The notes under the pieces were generated by a model. That model saw nothing but the letters and a program-made list of their open reading frames with translations, made no database searches and was not told where the DNA came from. A DNA stretch of 32,792 bases from an uncultured Prevotella sp. (GTDB lineage Bacteria > Bacteroidota > Bacteroidia > Bacteroidales > Bacteroidaceae), in contig CAKPST010000021.1 in the NCBI GenBank assembly GCA_934183355.1, positions 1 to 32,792 on the forward strand, in the 5' to 3' direction. A program made the position numbers and the translations under genes. The first letter of the stretch is position 1. Each line of letters starts with the position of its first letter. Below are positions 22,430 through 31,468 of the stretch, one piece after another.

Positions 22430-23461
22430 ATGCGCATCATGAAGAATATACTCATCACTATATCGGTCCTCGTTCTTGCCTCATGCTCGTCGCCATTGAG
22501 CAAGGACGAGAGCAACGACACAAAGCTAAGGTTCACCAACGAGACTGTGCTGAAATATACGCCAGTGAAGAACCAGGGCAAGAGTCCGCTATGCTGGGCT
22601 TACTCAATGCTCGCCACCATCGAGACCGAGCACATCATGATGGGCGACTCGGTAAACCTGTCGGTAGACTTCGTGGCACGCAAACTGCTCGCCGAGCAGA
22701 CACGCTGCCACTTCCTGTCACAGGGCAGCGACCGCATCACCATGCGAGGCACCATGCCACTGCTGCTGCGACTCATAGGCGAATATGGAGCCATGCCATA
22801 CGACTCGTACAACTCTCCACAACTCAACTACAACGCACTCGCAAAACGCATGATAATGCTCAGCAATGCGTCTACCGACATGAGCCAACTGGCACAACAT
22901 GCCGAGCGCATATTTGACGAACGCATCGGAGCATTGCCACAAAAGGTGTACATGATGGGAGCCGAATATACACCAGAGGAGTTTGCACACAGCGTGTGCA
23001 TGCGTGGCGAATACATGGCGATGACAAGTTTCACACATCATCCCTTCGGCGAGTCGTTTGTCATCGAGGTGCCAGACAACTACAGCGACGAGCTATTCTA
23101 CAACGCGCCCATCGACGTGATGATGAGACGCATAGAGCTGTCGCTGCGCATGGGACATCCCGTATGCTGGGAGGGCGACACATCTGAGCCAGGATTCTCA
23201 TTCAAGAAGGGCGTGGCAACACTGCCTGACAAGCGTCCATGCACTCAGCAGGAGCGCCAAAAGGCTTTTGAGACACGCCGCACCACCGACGACCACTGCA
23301 TGACACTCATCGGTATAGCACACGACCAGAACGACGAACGCTACTACATCGCCAAAAACTCATGGGGAACAGACAATCCATACGGTGGACTAATGTATCT
23401 CTCAGAGAACTACATACGCATGAAGACAATAGCTATTGTAGTGAAAAATTTGAACATCTAA
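22430..23461 (+). CDS. C1-family papain-like cysteine peptidase, lipoprotein
   Basis: A 343-residue predicted lipoprotein (lipobox LASC, C19). The catalytic set is visible: oxyanion Q49 and nucleophile C55 in VKNQGKSPLCWAYS, H289 in DDHCMTLIG, and N310 in KNSWG. The spacing between cysteine and histidine (about 234 residues) recalls the aminopeptidase C/bleomycin hydrolase branch more than small papains. It is expected to act on peptides at the cell surface or in the periplasm. An in-frame ATG at 22439 is an equally good start. It is the last gene of the run starting with the GH3 gene, 15 bp after the DUF3108 gene. Confidence 0.9.
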   Translation: MRIMKNILITISVLVLASCSSPLSKDESNDTKLRFTNETVLKYTPVKNQGKSPLCWAYSMLATIETEHIMMGDSVNLSVDFVARKLLAEQTRCHFLSQGSDRITMRGTMPLLLRLIGEYGAMPYDSYNSPQLNYNALAKRMIMLSNASTDMSQLAQHAERIFDERIGALPQKVYMMGAEYTPEEFAHSVCMRGEYMAMTSFTHHPFGESFVIEVPDNYSDELFYNAPIDVMMRRIELSLRMGHPVCWEGDTSEPGFSFKKGVATLPDKRPCTQQERQKAFETRRTTDDHCMTLIGIAHDQNDERYYIAKNSWGTDNPYGGLMYLSENYIRMKTIAIVVKNLNI

Positions 23462-23533
23462 TTAACATTGTTTGCGATAACAATAACTTTAGCTAAAATC
23501 TATCAAGCTATTTAACTTTTATTAAACCCCAAT

Positions 23534-23567
23534 TTTGACCAACAACTCTAATAATAATGTATATTTG
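23534..23567 (+). promoter_or_regulatory. Promoter of the susC-susD pair
   Basis: The -7 box TATATTTG is at 23560-23567, with TTTG at 23534-23537 (22 bp between, slightly longer than usual). The leader to the ATG at 23646 is 78 bp and AT-rich. Confidence 0.6.
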
Positions 23568-23645
23568 TCGCAAAGATAACAAACCTGAACACATTTAAAG
23601 CAAAACTATTTAAACAAATCAATAATTAACCTAACCCTTAAGACT

Positions 23646-26600
23646 ATGCAGAAAAGATCATTTCTAACAGTCGTAATGTTCCTAATTGGAATGTTAATGA
23701 CGGGGGCGTATGCGCAGACGCATACAGTTTCTGGTCTCGTTAAAGACAAAGAAATGGGCGACCCCCTTGTTGGAGTAAGCGTGTCTGTCAAAGGCACGAA
23801 GAAAGCAACTGTGACTGACCTGAACGGCAACTACACCATTCAAATCGGCCCTAAGGACGTATTGGTATTCAAATACGTAGGCATGAAGGACGCCGAAGAG
23901 ACCGTGGGCGACCGTAATATCATCAATATCTCGTTGTCTCCAAACGCCGAAAGCCTTGGCGAAGTGGTTGTAACAGCCATGGGTATCAAGCGTCAGTCGG
24001 AGACTCTGACCTACTCGGCACAGACCGTAGGAGGCAAGGATGTCAATGACATCAAGTCAATCAACATGATCAACTCGCTCCAGGGCAAGAGCGCTGGTTT
24101 GCAGATTACACCTAACTCTACTGGAGCTGGCGGTTCGTCAAAGATTCTGTTCCGTGGTAATAAATCTATCTCGGGCAGCAACCAGCCGCTTATCGTTGTT
24201 GACGGTGTGCCGACAATGACCAACATCACCAGTGATCAGTCTTCTGAAGACTATGGTGGCAAGCGCGACGGTGGCGACGTAATGTCTACCATCAACCCTG
24301 ACGACATCGCTTCTATCACCCTTCTGAAGGGTGCAGCCGCTTCTGCTCTCTATGGTGCAGTGGCTGCCAACGGTGCCATCATGATCACCACTAAGTCGGG
24401 TATGGCTGGCAAGGTGAGCGTGAACGTATCAAGCAACACCACAATGGAGACCCCGATGCTGCTGCCTGAATTCCAGACAACATATGGCGGCGGTGCCGAC
24501 GGCACATTGTCATGGGGCGACAAACTCTCAAGCAAGTCAAAGAACTATGCTAAGGAGTTCTTCCGCACTGGATTCACCACCAACAACACTGTTTCTATCG
24601 CCGGTGGCAACGAAAACTACAAGTCTTACTTCTCTTATGGCAACGTATTCTCGCAGGGCATGACTCCTGAGAACATGTACCGCAGCCACAACCTCACCTC
24701 GAAGGTAGACTTCAAGGTGCTCGACAACATCTATGTTGACTTCTCGGCTAAGTACAGCAACCAGTACTCTAAGAACCAGGCAGCTGCCGGCTACCTCTGG
24801 AACCCTCTCACAGGCGTTTACCTCGTACCACGTGGCACTGACTGGAACTACTATAAGGAGAACTTCGAGATTTATGACGCTGAGCGTGGATGCAACATCC
24901 AGAACTGGACCAATACTAAGCAGCAGCAGTTTGGCAACCCATATTGGATGCTCAATCGTCAGACTCCTATCTCAGAGCGCAACCGCTATGAGTTTGGTGG
25001 CTCTGTAAAGTGGGACATCACTGCCGACCTCAACATACAGGGACGTATGCGCTATGAGCGTGGCGAAGACCACTTCATACACAACGCATATGCTTCGTCT
25101 GTAGGCGACCTCTACCCAATGGGACGTATGAAGGACAACCGCTACTTCAGCGACCAGCTCTATGGCGACGTTCTTGTCAACTACAACCACACATGGGGCG
25201 ACTGGGCACTCACAGCTACAGCAGGTTCAAGCTTCACCAAGACCAAGACTTCTCACGTAGACCTCTGGGGCGAAGGCAACAAGTATAAGGCTCCGGGCGA
25301 TGGCAACATCTACTATCCGAACATCTTCACTCCTAACAACTACTATGGCAATATGTCTACTACTGACGCCATGTACACCGAGAAGCGACTCAACGCTGTA
25401 TTCGCTACAGCTCAGATTGGTTTCAAGGAGGCTGTGTTCCTCGACCTCTCTGCACGTAACGACTGGTCGTCAGCTCTCGCCTTCACCGACGGTACATCAT
25501 TCTTCTATCCGTCAGTAGGTGCCAGCGTATTGCTCAACAAGCTCATGCCAATGGGCGAGCAGGTGAACCTCTTCAAACTCCGTGGTAGCTACTCTATCGT
25601 AGGTAACGACGTGCCTATCTACATGTCTAACCTTCGCTACACTCTCGGCACTAGTGGCGCTGTGACGGCTCCCGACAAGGCTCCGTTCCGCACATTGAAG
25701 CCAGAGAAGACCCACTCTATCGAGTTTGGTTTTGATGGTACATTCTTCAGCAACCGCCTCGACCTCTCTGTGACATATTATAAGACTAACACCAAGAACC
25801 AGTTCTTCTCTGTATCAGCTCCTTACGAAAGCGGTCTGCGCAATCGTTATGTAAATGCTGGCGACGTACAGAACCAGGGCTTCGAGTTCTCTGCTGGCTG
25901 GCATCAGCAGTTCAACGACGACTTCGCATGGTCTACCAACTTCAACATCTCTTACAACGACAACAAGATTAAGGAACTCGTAGAGGGATTGGAGAATGGT
26001 CTTACTGTAGCCTCATGGTCAGGTGCTAAGGTTGTGCTCAACGAGGGTGGCTCATACGGCGACCTCTACGTACGTCAGATTAAGCGCGACGAGGCTGGCA
26101 AGCCAATGAAGAACGATAAGGGCGAACCTATACTTATGGGCGACAACATCGACGAGATGAAGTATGCAGGCAACATGAACGCCAAGGTTAACTTCGGTTG
26201 GAGCAATACATTCCACTATAAGGACGTCACACTGTCGTTCCTCATTGACGGTAAGTTCGGCGGCAGAGTTCTCTCAGGCACTGAGGCAGCTCTCGACGGT
26301 TGGGGCGTATCTAAGCGCTCTGGCGACGCACGCAATGCAGGCAAGGTAGTGGTTGACGGAGTAGAGTTTGCACCAGAGGCTTGGTACACAACTGTAGGTG
26401 CTTCCAACTTCAACAGCCCGTATGCTAACGAGTTCTATATCTACAAGGGTACAAACGTTCGTCTGCGCGAGATAAGCCTCGGTTACACCTTCCGCAACAT
26501 CTTTGGCAACGGCAAGAACATCACAGCTGCGCTCATCGCACGCAACCTCTTCTTCTTCTACAAGGACGCTCCTTGCGACCCCGACGTATCTATGGGTACT

Positions 26601-26681
26601 GGCAACGGCGTGCAGGGTGTTGATATCTTCAACCTTCCTTCTTCAAGAAGCTTAGGTCTGAACTTGAAGTTTAACTTCTAA
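23646..26681 (+). CDS. SusC/RagA-family TonB-dependent outer membrane transporter
   Basis: A 1011-residue outer membrane receptor for uptake of oligosaccharides, peptides or similar ligands. A signal peptide of about 24 residues ends in AYAQ. It is followed by a CarboxypepD_reg-like domain (about 26-105, VSGLVKDKEMGDPLVGVSVSVKG), the plug domain (about 110-250, LQGKSAGLQITPNS and QPLIVVDGVPT) and a 22-strand barrel ending SLGLNLKFNF with a terminal phenylalanine. No STN sensor domain is present, so it is not of the anti-sigma-coupled type. It pairs with the SusD-like gene 55 bp downstream. The ligand is not deducible, since no degradative enzymes are next to it. Confidence 0.97.
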   Translation: MQKRSFLTVVMFLIGMLMTGAYAQTHTVSGLVKDKEMGDPLVGVSVSVKGTKKATVTDLNGNYTIQIGPKDVLVFKYVGMKDAEETVGDRNIINISLSPNAESLGEVVVTAMGIKRQSETLTYSAQTVGGKDVNDIKSINMINSLQGKSAGLQITPNSTGAGGSSKILFRGNKSISGSNQPLIVVDGVPTMTNITSDQSSEDYGGKRDGGDVMSTINPDDIASITLLKGAAASALYGAVAANGAIMITTKSGMAGKVSVNVSSNTTMETPMLLPEFQTTYGGGADGTLSWGDKLSSKSKNYAKEFFRTGFTTNNTVSIAGGNENYKSYFSYGNVFSQGMTPENMYRSHNLTSKVDFKVLDNIYVDFSAKYSNQYSKNQAAAGYLWNPLTGVYLVPRGTDWNYYKENFEIYDAERGCNIQNWTNTKQQQFGNPYWMLNRQTPISERNRYEFGGSVKWDITADLNIQGRMRYERGEDHFIHNAYASSVGDLYPMGRMKDNRYFSDQLYGDVLVNYNHTWGDWALTATAGSSFTKTKTSHVDLWGEGNKYKAPGDGNIYYPNIFTPNNYYGNMSTTDAMYTEKRLNAVFATAQIGFKEAVFLDLSARNDWSSALAFTDGTSFFYPSVGASVLLNKLMPMGEQVNLFKLRGSYSIVGNDVPIYMSNLRYTLGTSGAVTAPDKAPFRTLKPEKTHSIEFGFDGTFFSNRLDLSVTYYKTNTKNQFFSVSAPYESGLRNRYVNAGDVQNQGFEFSAGWHQQFNDDFAWSTNFNISYNDNKIKELVEGLENGLTVASWSGAKVVLNEGGSYGDLYVRQIKRDEAGKPMKNDKGEPILMGDNIDEMKYAGNMNAKVNFGWSNTFHYKDVTLSFLIDGKFGGRVLSGTEAALDGWGVSKRSGDARNAGKVVVDGVEFAPEAWYTTVGASNFNSPYANEFYIYKGTNVRLREISLGYTFRNIFGNGKNITAALIARNLFFFYKDAPCDPDVSMGTGNGVQGVDIFNLPSSRSLGLNLKFNF

Positions 26682-26736
26682 AAGAGATTGAGCGAGTAAA
26701 CAATTAGTTTTACAACCGTTTAAAACCTAAGGAATT

Positions 26737-28416
26737 ATGAAAAAGAAAAATATATTCGCGGTGTCATCAATGCTGGCACTGGCTGTGATGGGTGGCGGAA
26801 TGTTCAGCTCATGCACAGACAAATTCGAAGATTTAAATACAAACAAGACTCAGGTGGATCCGGACATCTTGCCATTCTCAGCACAGTGCGCCGAGCCAAT
26901 GAACTATTGCTATCCACCTCATCAGAACATGTTCCAGTTCTGGACCAACCTCACCATCGACCTCTATGGTGGCTACTTCCAGACTCCTCATGGCAACTTC
27001 ACCAACTGCGATATGGGCGAAAACCGCGGACATAGTGGCGGTATGTATGAGAACTACTATCTGCATATCTTCAACAACACACGCCGCAACATCGCCAGCC
27101 TCGACAAGCAGAAGATGGACGGACTGGCTGGTACAATGCGCATCGTGCAGGCTGTAGGCACAATGCAGGCTACTGATGCCTACGGACCACTCGCCTACTC
27201 GTCTATCATCAACGCAGAGAGCGAGTCGAGCTATCGCTTTGATAGTCAGCAGAAGCTCTATGAGTATATGCTCGACGACCTCGACAAAGCTATCGCCGGA
27301 CTACAGAAGATGGGCGATGTAGAGAAGACTTCGCTTGCTACATACGACACATGGGGTGGTGGCGATCCTGCTGTATGGATTCAGATAGCCAACACTATGA
27401 AGCTGCGCATCGCTCTGCGTCTGTCTAAGCGCGAGAACGAGATGGCTGCCGATGGCTACGACCTCAAGGCTATCGCCACAGCTGCTGCGAGCAACACACT
27501 CGCCGCTTCGGGCAAGGACATCGTAGTCAAGGACCAGAGCAACGAGCTGAAGCGTATGTTCGAATGGCTCGACTGCGGTATGAATGCCAACCTCGTGACA
27601 CTGATGGTGGGCATGAACGACCCACGTCTGCCTCTCTACATGACTAAGAACGACGCTGACATCACTAACGAAAAGGGCGTGAAGACTCCTAAGGGCACTG
27701 TATATTGCGGCATCCGCTACGCAAGCGGCATGGCACAGAAGGGTTCTGACGGATGGTATGGTCACAAGATGTCACAGTGGGTTGGAGCTTACAACGTGCC
27801 TCTGCCTATCTTCAAGGCTGCCGAGGCTTACTTCCTCCTCGCCGAAGCTAAGCTACGTTGGAACATCGGTGGTACAAGCGTTAAGGATCTCTACGAGCAG
27901 GGCATCCGCCTCTCTATCAAGAACGAGCTTGCTTATAAGGGCTCATTCGCTGGCATTGAGAACATCAGCGAAGCCGACATCGACGCTTACATCAACGGCA
28001 CAACCGGTCAGGCTGACTATGTAGATCCAGGCAACTCTGCTAACAACTGTGCTGCTGTCAACCACCTTGGTGTGAAGTGGGACGACGCTGCAAGCAAGGA
28101 AGACCAGCTGGCTCGCATCCAGACACAGAAGTACATAGCTCTCTTCCCACTCTCTAACGAAGGTTGGGCTGAGCAGCGTCGCACAGGCTATCCGAAGTTC
28201 TTCGTAGCATTGGTCAACAAGAGCAACGGTGCTGTCGACACAGAGGAAGGCGTTCGCCGCGTCATCTATAGCTCTAACGCTTACGACACCAACGCCGAAG
28301 GCATCAAGGGCGGTCTGGAAATCCTCGACAAGGAGAACACCAGCAAGAAGGGCATCTCTGGCGACAAGGGTGGCACTCATGTTTGGTGGGACAACGCCAA
28401 CAAGGGCAACTTCTGA
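26737..28416 (+). CDS. SusD/RagB-like nutrient-binding outer membrane lipoprotein
   Basis: A 559-residue lipoprotein that would form the lid of the SusC transporter. The signal peptide ends at C26 (FSSC), and the acidic residues that follow (TDKFED) fit a Bacteroidetes surface export signal. The mature start KFEDLNTNKTQVDPDILPF is typical of the SusD-like_2 group. Later the TPR-like helical core shows FKAAEAYFLLAEAKLRWN. It is directly downstream of susC and followed by two hairpins that probably end the transcript. Confidence 0.95.
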   Translation: MKKKNIFAVSSMLALAVMGGGMFSSCTDKFEDLNTNKTQVDPDILPFSAQCAEPMNYCYPPHQNMFQFWTNLTIDLYGGYFQTPHGNFTNCDMGENRGHSGGMYENYYLHIFNNTRRNIASLDKQKMDGLAGTMRIVQAVGTMQATDAYGPLAYSSIINAESESSYRFDSQQKLYEYMLDDLDKAIAGLQKMGDVEKTSLATYDTWGGGDPAVWIQIANTMKLRIALRLSKRENEMAADGYDLKAIATAAASNTLAASGKDIVVKDQSNELKRMFEWLDCGMNANLVTLMVGMNDPRLPLYMTKNDADITNEKGVKTPKGTVYCGIRYASGMAQKGSDGWYGHKMSQWVGAYNVPLPIFKAAEAYFLLAEAKLRWNIGGTSVKDLYEQGIRLSIKNELAYKGSFAGIENISEADIDAYINGTTGQADYVDPGNSANNCAAVNHLGVKWDDAASKEDQLARIQTQKYIALFPLSNEGWAEQRRTGYPKFFVALVNKSNGAVDTEEGVRRVIYSSNAYDTNAEGIKGGLEILDKENTSKKGISGDKGGTHVWWDNANKGNF

Positions 28417-28425
28417 AACTAACAT

Positions 28426-28447
28426 AAAAACCATTTAGCTGGTTTTT
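28426..28447 (+). terminator. Small hairpin after the SusD-like gene
   Basis: AAAAACCA (28426-28433) pairs with TGGTTTTT (28440-28447) over a 6-nt loop. It may help terminate or protect the SusCD transcript. Confidence 0.5.
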
Positions 28448-28480
28448 AAGAAAAGATTTAACAATAGAAATTAACGACCA

Positions 28481-28520
28481 AGGGGGCATATCTAGCGAGA
28501 TATGTCCCCTTTTATATTTT
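28481..28520 (+). terminator. Rho-independent terminator of the SusCD operon
   Basis: GGGGGCATATCT pairs with AGATATGTCCCC across the loop AGCG (28482-28509), followed by TTTTATATTTT. This is a strong stem with a U-rich tail. Confidence 0.85.
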
Positions 28521-28572
28521 GATAGTGTTATTTTATTACGCCAACAGATTCCTTAAATTCAATTATAATTGC

Positions 28573-28580
28573 TAATTTTG
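28573..28580 (+). promoter_or_regulatory. -7 box TAATTTTG upstream of cysS
   Basis: TAATTTTG fits TAnnTTTG, 37 bp before the cysS ATG. No obvious -33 element is seen. Confidence 0.6.
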
Positions 28581-28617
28581 CAGTAGAATTAAAAATTAAA
28601 CAATAGATACAATCATT

Positions 28618-30105
28618 ATGGAACAAGTTCTCTGGATTTACAATACGCTGTCGCGTAGAAAGGAAGTCTTCAAACCGCTGCACGCCCCTAACGTTGGCAT
28701 GTATGTCTGTGGACCTACTGTATACGGCGACCCACACCTCGGACACGCACGTCCTGCCATCACCTTCGACATCCTCTTCCGCTATCTCAAGCACCTGGGC
28801 TACAAGGTGCGCTACGTGCGCAACATCACCGACGTGGGCCACTTGGAGCACGACGCTGACGAGGGCGACGACAAGATTGAGAAGAAAGCTCGACTGGAGC
28901 AGCTCGAACCGATGGAGATAGCTCAGTTCTACACCAACCGCTATCACGCCGCTATGGAGGCTCTCAACGTATTGCCACCGAGCATCGAGCCGCACGCCAC
29001 TGGTCATATCATTGAGCAGGAGCAGCTGGTGCAGCAGATTCTCGACAACGGATTTGCCTACGAGAGCAACGGCTCTATCTACTTCGACGTGAAGAAATAC
29101 AACGAGAAGCATCACTATGGCATCCTCTCTGGTCGCAATCTCGACGACGTTAAGGACGCATCGCGTGCTCTTGACGGCATTGGCGAGAAGCGCAATCAGG
29201 CTGACTTCGCCCTCTGGAAGAAGGCTTCGCCCGAGCATATCATGCGCTGGCCGAGTCCGTGGAGCGACGGTTTCCCAGGTTGGCACTGCGAGTGCACAGC
29301 CATGGGACGCAAGTATCTCGGCGCTCACTTTGACATCCACGGCGGCGGAATGGACCTCGTGTTCCCACATCACGAGTGCGAGATAGCACAGGCTGTGGCT
29401 TCGCAGGGCGACCAGATGGTGCGCTATTGGATGCACAACAACATGATTACCATCAACGGACAGAAGATGGGCAAGTCGCTTGGCAACTTCATCACTCTTG
29501 AGGAATTCTTCACTGGCAACAACAAGAACCTTGAGCAGCCCTACTCACCGATGACCATACGCTTCTTCATCCTCTCTGCACACTATCGTGGCACTGTCGA
29601 CTTCTCTAACGAGGCTTTGCAGGCTTCACAGAAGGGACTGGAGAAACTTATGAACGGCATCTCTGACCTCGACCGCATCGCTGCATCTGCCGAAAGCGAT
29701 GCCGAGACAAAGAAGGTTGTAAGCGAGTTGCGCCAGAAGTGCTACGACGCTATGAACGACGACTTCGCCACTCCGCTTGTCATAGCTCACCTCTTCGAGG
29801 CTTGCTCGGTAGTGAACAAGCTCGTCGACCATAAGGCTACTATATCTGATGCCGACCTCAAGGAACTTGCTGAGACAATGCGTCTCTTCGCATTCGAACT
29901 CCTCGGTCTGCGTCCCGACAACGCTGGCTCTTCATCACACCGCGAGGAGGCTTTCGGCAAGGTTGTAGACATGGTGCTCGACCTACGCTCTAAGGCTAAG
30001 GCTGCCAAGGACTGGGCTACAAGCGACCGCATCCGCGACGAGCTGGCAGGACTGGGCTTCGAGGTGAAGGACACTAAGGACGGTGCCACCTGGAAACTGA
30101 AATAG
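28618..30105 (+). CDS. cysS: Cysteine--tRNA ligase
   Basis: A 495-residue class I aminoacyl-tRNA synthetase that charges tRNA-Cys. The HIGH motif is HLGH (40-43) with zinc ligand C31 just before it ([10 protein letters not shown]). Further zinc-site residues lie in [10 protein letters not shown] and HHECEIAQ, and the KMSKS loop is KMGKS in [11 protein letters not shown]. The C-terminal DALR-like helical part and the end ([14 protein letters not shown]) are typical. Length is normal for the family. It has its own promoter and begins a group with a META lipoprotein and a Sir2 protein, though the 82-bp gap to the next gene may break the unit. Confidence 0.98.
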   Translation: MEQVLWIYNTLSRRKEVFKPLHAPNVGMYVCGPTVYGDPHLGHARPAITFDILFRYLKHLGYKVRYVRNITDVGHLEHDADEGDDKIEKKARLEQLEPMEIAQFYTNRYHAAMEALNVLPPSIEPHATGHIIEQEQLVQQILDNGFAYESNGSIYFDVKKYNEKHHYGILSGRNLDDVKDASRALDGIGEKRNQADFALWKKASPEHIMRWPSPWSDGFPGWHCECTAMGRKYLGAHFDIHGGGMDLVFPHHECEIAQAVASQGDQMVRYWMHNNMITINGQKMGKSLGNFITLEEFFTGNNKNLEQPYSPMTIRFFILSAHYRGTVDFSNEALQASQKGLEKLMNGISDLDRIAASAESDAETKKVVSELRQKCYDAMNDDFATPLVIAHLFEACSVVNKLVDHKATISDADLKELAETMRLFAFELLGLRPDNAGSSSHREEAFGKVVDMVLDLRSKAKAAKDWATSDRIRDELAGLGFEVKDTKDGATWKLK

Positions 30106-30127
30106 AATTATTCAATTAAGATTTAAT

Positions 30128-30177
30128 AAGGCTTAGATAGGCCTAAATAGGCTTAGAAAGGTCTACCTAGCCTCCAA
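30128..30177. repeat. Tandem 10-bp repeats (TAGGCTTAGA-like)
   Basis: Five consecutive decamers: AAGGCTTAGA, TAGGCCTAAA, TAGGCTTAGA, AAGGTCTACC, TAGCCTCCAA. The first units partly pair with the last (AGGCTTA/TAGCCT), giving a weak hairpin between cysS and the META gene. Confidence 0.65.
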
Positions 30178-30187
30178 CAAAAAAACA

Positions 30188-30616
30188 ATGAAGAAATTCT
30201 CTATACTAGCCGCAACTGCAATAGCCCTTTGCAGTTGCTCGGCAACCAAGACCATCGGTCCTGATGCCGACCTCAACGGCGAATGGAACATTATTGAAGT
30301 GAACGGCTCTGCCATTGACACCACCAAGACAGAGTTTCGTCCCACATTGGGCTTCGAGATTGAGAAGAACAACGTATACGGATGTGCCGGATGCAACAGC
30401 ATCAACGGCATCGCACGTATCAATACTGCCAAACAAACCATCAACTTCAAGGAGATTGGCACTACACTAATGCTCTGCGCCAACATGGAGTATGAACAGC
30501 AGATTCTCAAGGCTCTCGAAACTGTTAAGGCTTACAAGGGTGCTGAAGACGGTCGCATAGACCTGACCAACAGCAACGGCAAGACTGTGCTGACGCTGGA
30601 GAAGCAGACGAAGTAA
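30188..30616 (+). CDS. META domain (HslJ-like) lipoprotein
   Basis: A 142-residue predicted lipoprotein; the signal peptide ends in LCSC with C17. The META domain covers most of the rest: LNGEWNIIEVNGSAI, then RPTLGFEIEKNNVYGCAGCNSINGIA, then INFKEIGTTLMLC. This order is characteristic of HslJ/META proteins, which are envelope proteins linked in other bacteria with heat or antibiotic stress. The mechanism is unknown. Confidence 0.92.
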   Translation: MKKFSILAATAIALCSCSATKTIGPDADLNGEWNIIEVNGSAIDTTKTEFRPTLGFEIEKNNVYGCAGCNSINGIARINTAKQTINFKEIGTTLMLCANMEYEQQILKALETVKAYKGAEDGRIDLTNSNGKTVLTLEKQTK

Positions 30617-30662
30617 GACTCTAAGAAGCAAATTTATATATCCTTTTAAAAAAACATAGAGC

Positions 30663-31361
30663 ATGAAGCATATTGTATTTCTCACCGGCGCCGGCATGTC
30701 CGTTGAGTCGGGTTTCAAGACATTCCGTGGCAACGACGGACTGTGGGAGAACTATCCTGTCGACCAAGTAGCATCGCACGAGGGTTGGCTCAAGGACCCC
30801 ACACTTGTGACAAACTTCTATAATATGCTGCGACACAAACTCTATGCAGCACAGCCCAACGAGGGACATCTACTCATTCATGAGCTGGAAAAGGAGTATA
30901 AGGTGACGGTCATCACACAGAACGTGGACAATCTGCACGAGAAAGCAGGCTCTACCAACGTCATACATCTGCACGGCGAGCTCACCAAAGTGTGCTCGTC
31001 GCGCAATCCTGACGACCCACGCTATCAGCGTGAACTGACCGAAGACAACTGCGAGGTGAAGCCTGGCACACTCAGTGGCGACGGCTCACTAGAACGTCCA
31101 TTCATAGTGTTCTTCGGTGAATCAGTGCCTATGATAAGCGTGGCAGCCGACGTTGCAGAGCAAGCCGACGTCTTCGTCATTATCGGCACATCGCTCAACG
31201 TCTATCCTGCCGCTGGACTCATCCACTATGTGCGACCCTCAGTGCCCGTATATCTCATCGACCCCGAACCGTCGTTGGGTGTAGGCAGACAGAAGTTCAC
31301 ACACCTTGAGTGTGGAGCAAGTGAGGGAATGCGCCAGTTGTGCGAAATATTAAAGAAATAG
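30663..31361 (+). CDS. Sir2-family NAD-dependent deacylase, with a reduced zinc site
   Basis: A 232-residue sirtuin. NAD-binding GAGMSVESG (9-17) and FRG (21-23), QNVD (86-89), catalytic H104 in LHGEL and the FGESVPM motif (151-157) are all present, as are GTSLNVYPAAG and YLIDPEP. The zinc module normally has four cysteines in two pairs; here only C111 and C130 lie in that region, so the structural zinc is probably absent. Family members remove acyl groups from lysines using NAD. It follows the META gene by 46 bp and is followed by a strong bidirectional hairpin. Confidence 0.93.
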   Translation: MKHIVFLTGAGMSVESGFKTFRGNDGLWENYPVDQVASHEGWLKDPTLVTNFYNMLRHKLYAAQPNEGHLLIHELEKEYKVTVITQNVDNLHEKAGSTNVIHLHGELTKVCSSRNPDDPRYQRELTEDNCEVKPGTLSGDGSLERPFIVFFGESVPMISVAADVAEQADVFVIIGTSLNVYPAAGLIHYVRPSVPVYLIDPEPSLGVGRQKFTHLECGASEGMRQLCEILKK

Positions 31362-31412
31362 CCTGTATCATTATTGCCCAAACTTAGGCAATGAAAAAGA
31401 AATAATATAGCA

Positions 31413-31460
31413 ACTAGTCATGTAAGGGACTTGCTAATATAAACTCCCTTACATGACTAG
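31413..31460. terminator. Bidirectional terminator between Sir2 and the leucine-rich-repeat gene
   Basis: CTAGTCATGTAAGGGA (31413-31428) pairs perfectly with TCCCTTACATGACTAG (31445-31460). A T-rich run follows on the plus strand (ACATTTTT), and an AT-rich stretch with T runs lies on the minus-strand side. It separates two convergent genes. Confidence 0.88.
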
Positions 31461-31468
31461 CTACATTT

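Noticed and set aside
27943..28434. Long minus-strand open frames opposite susD and cysS (27943-28434 and 28528-29436)
   Set aside because: They mirror highly biased codons of well-supported plus-strand genes and cross their terminators and promoters.
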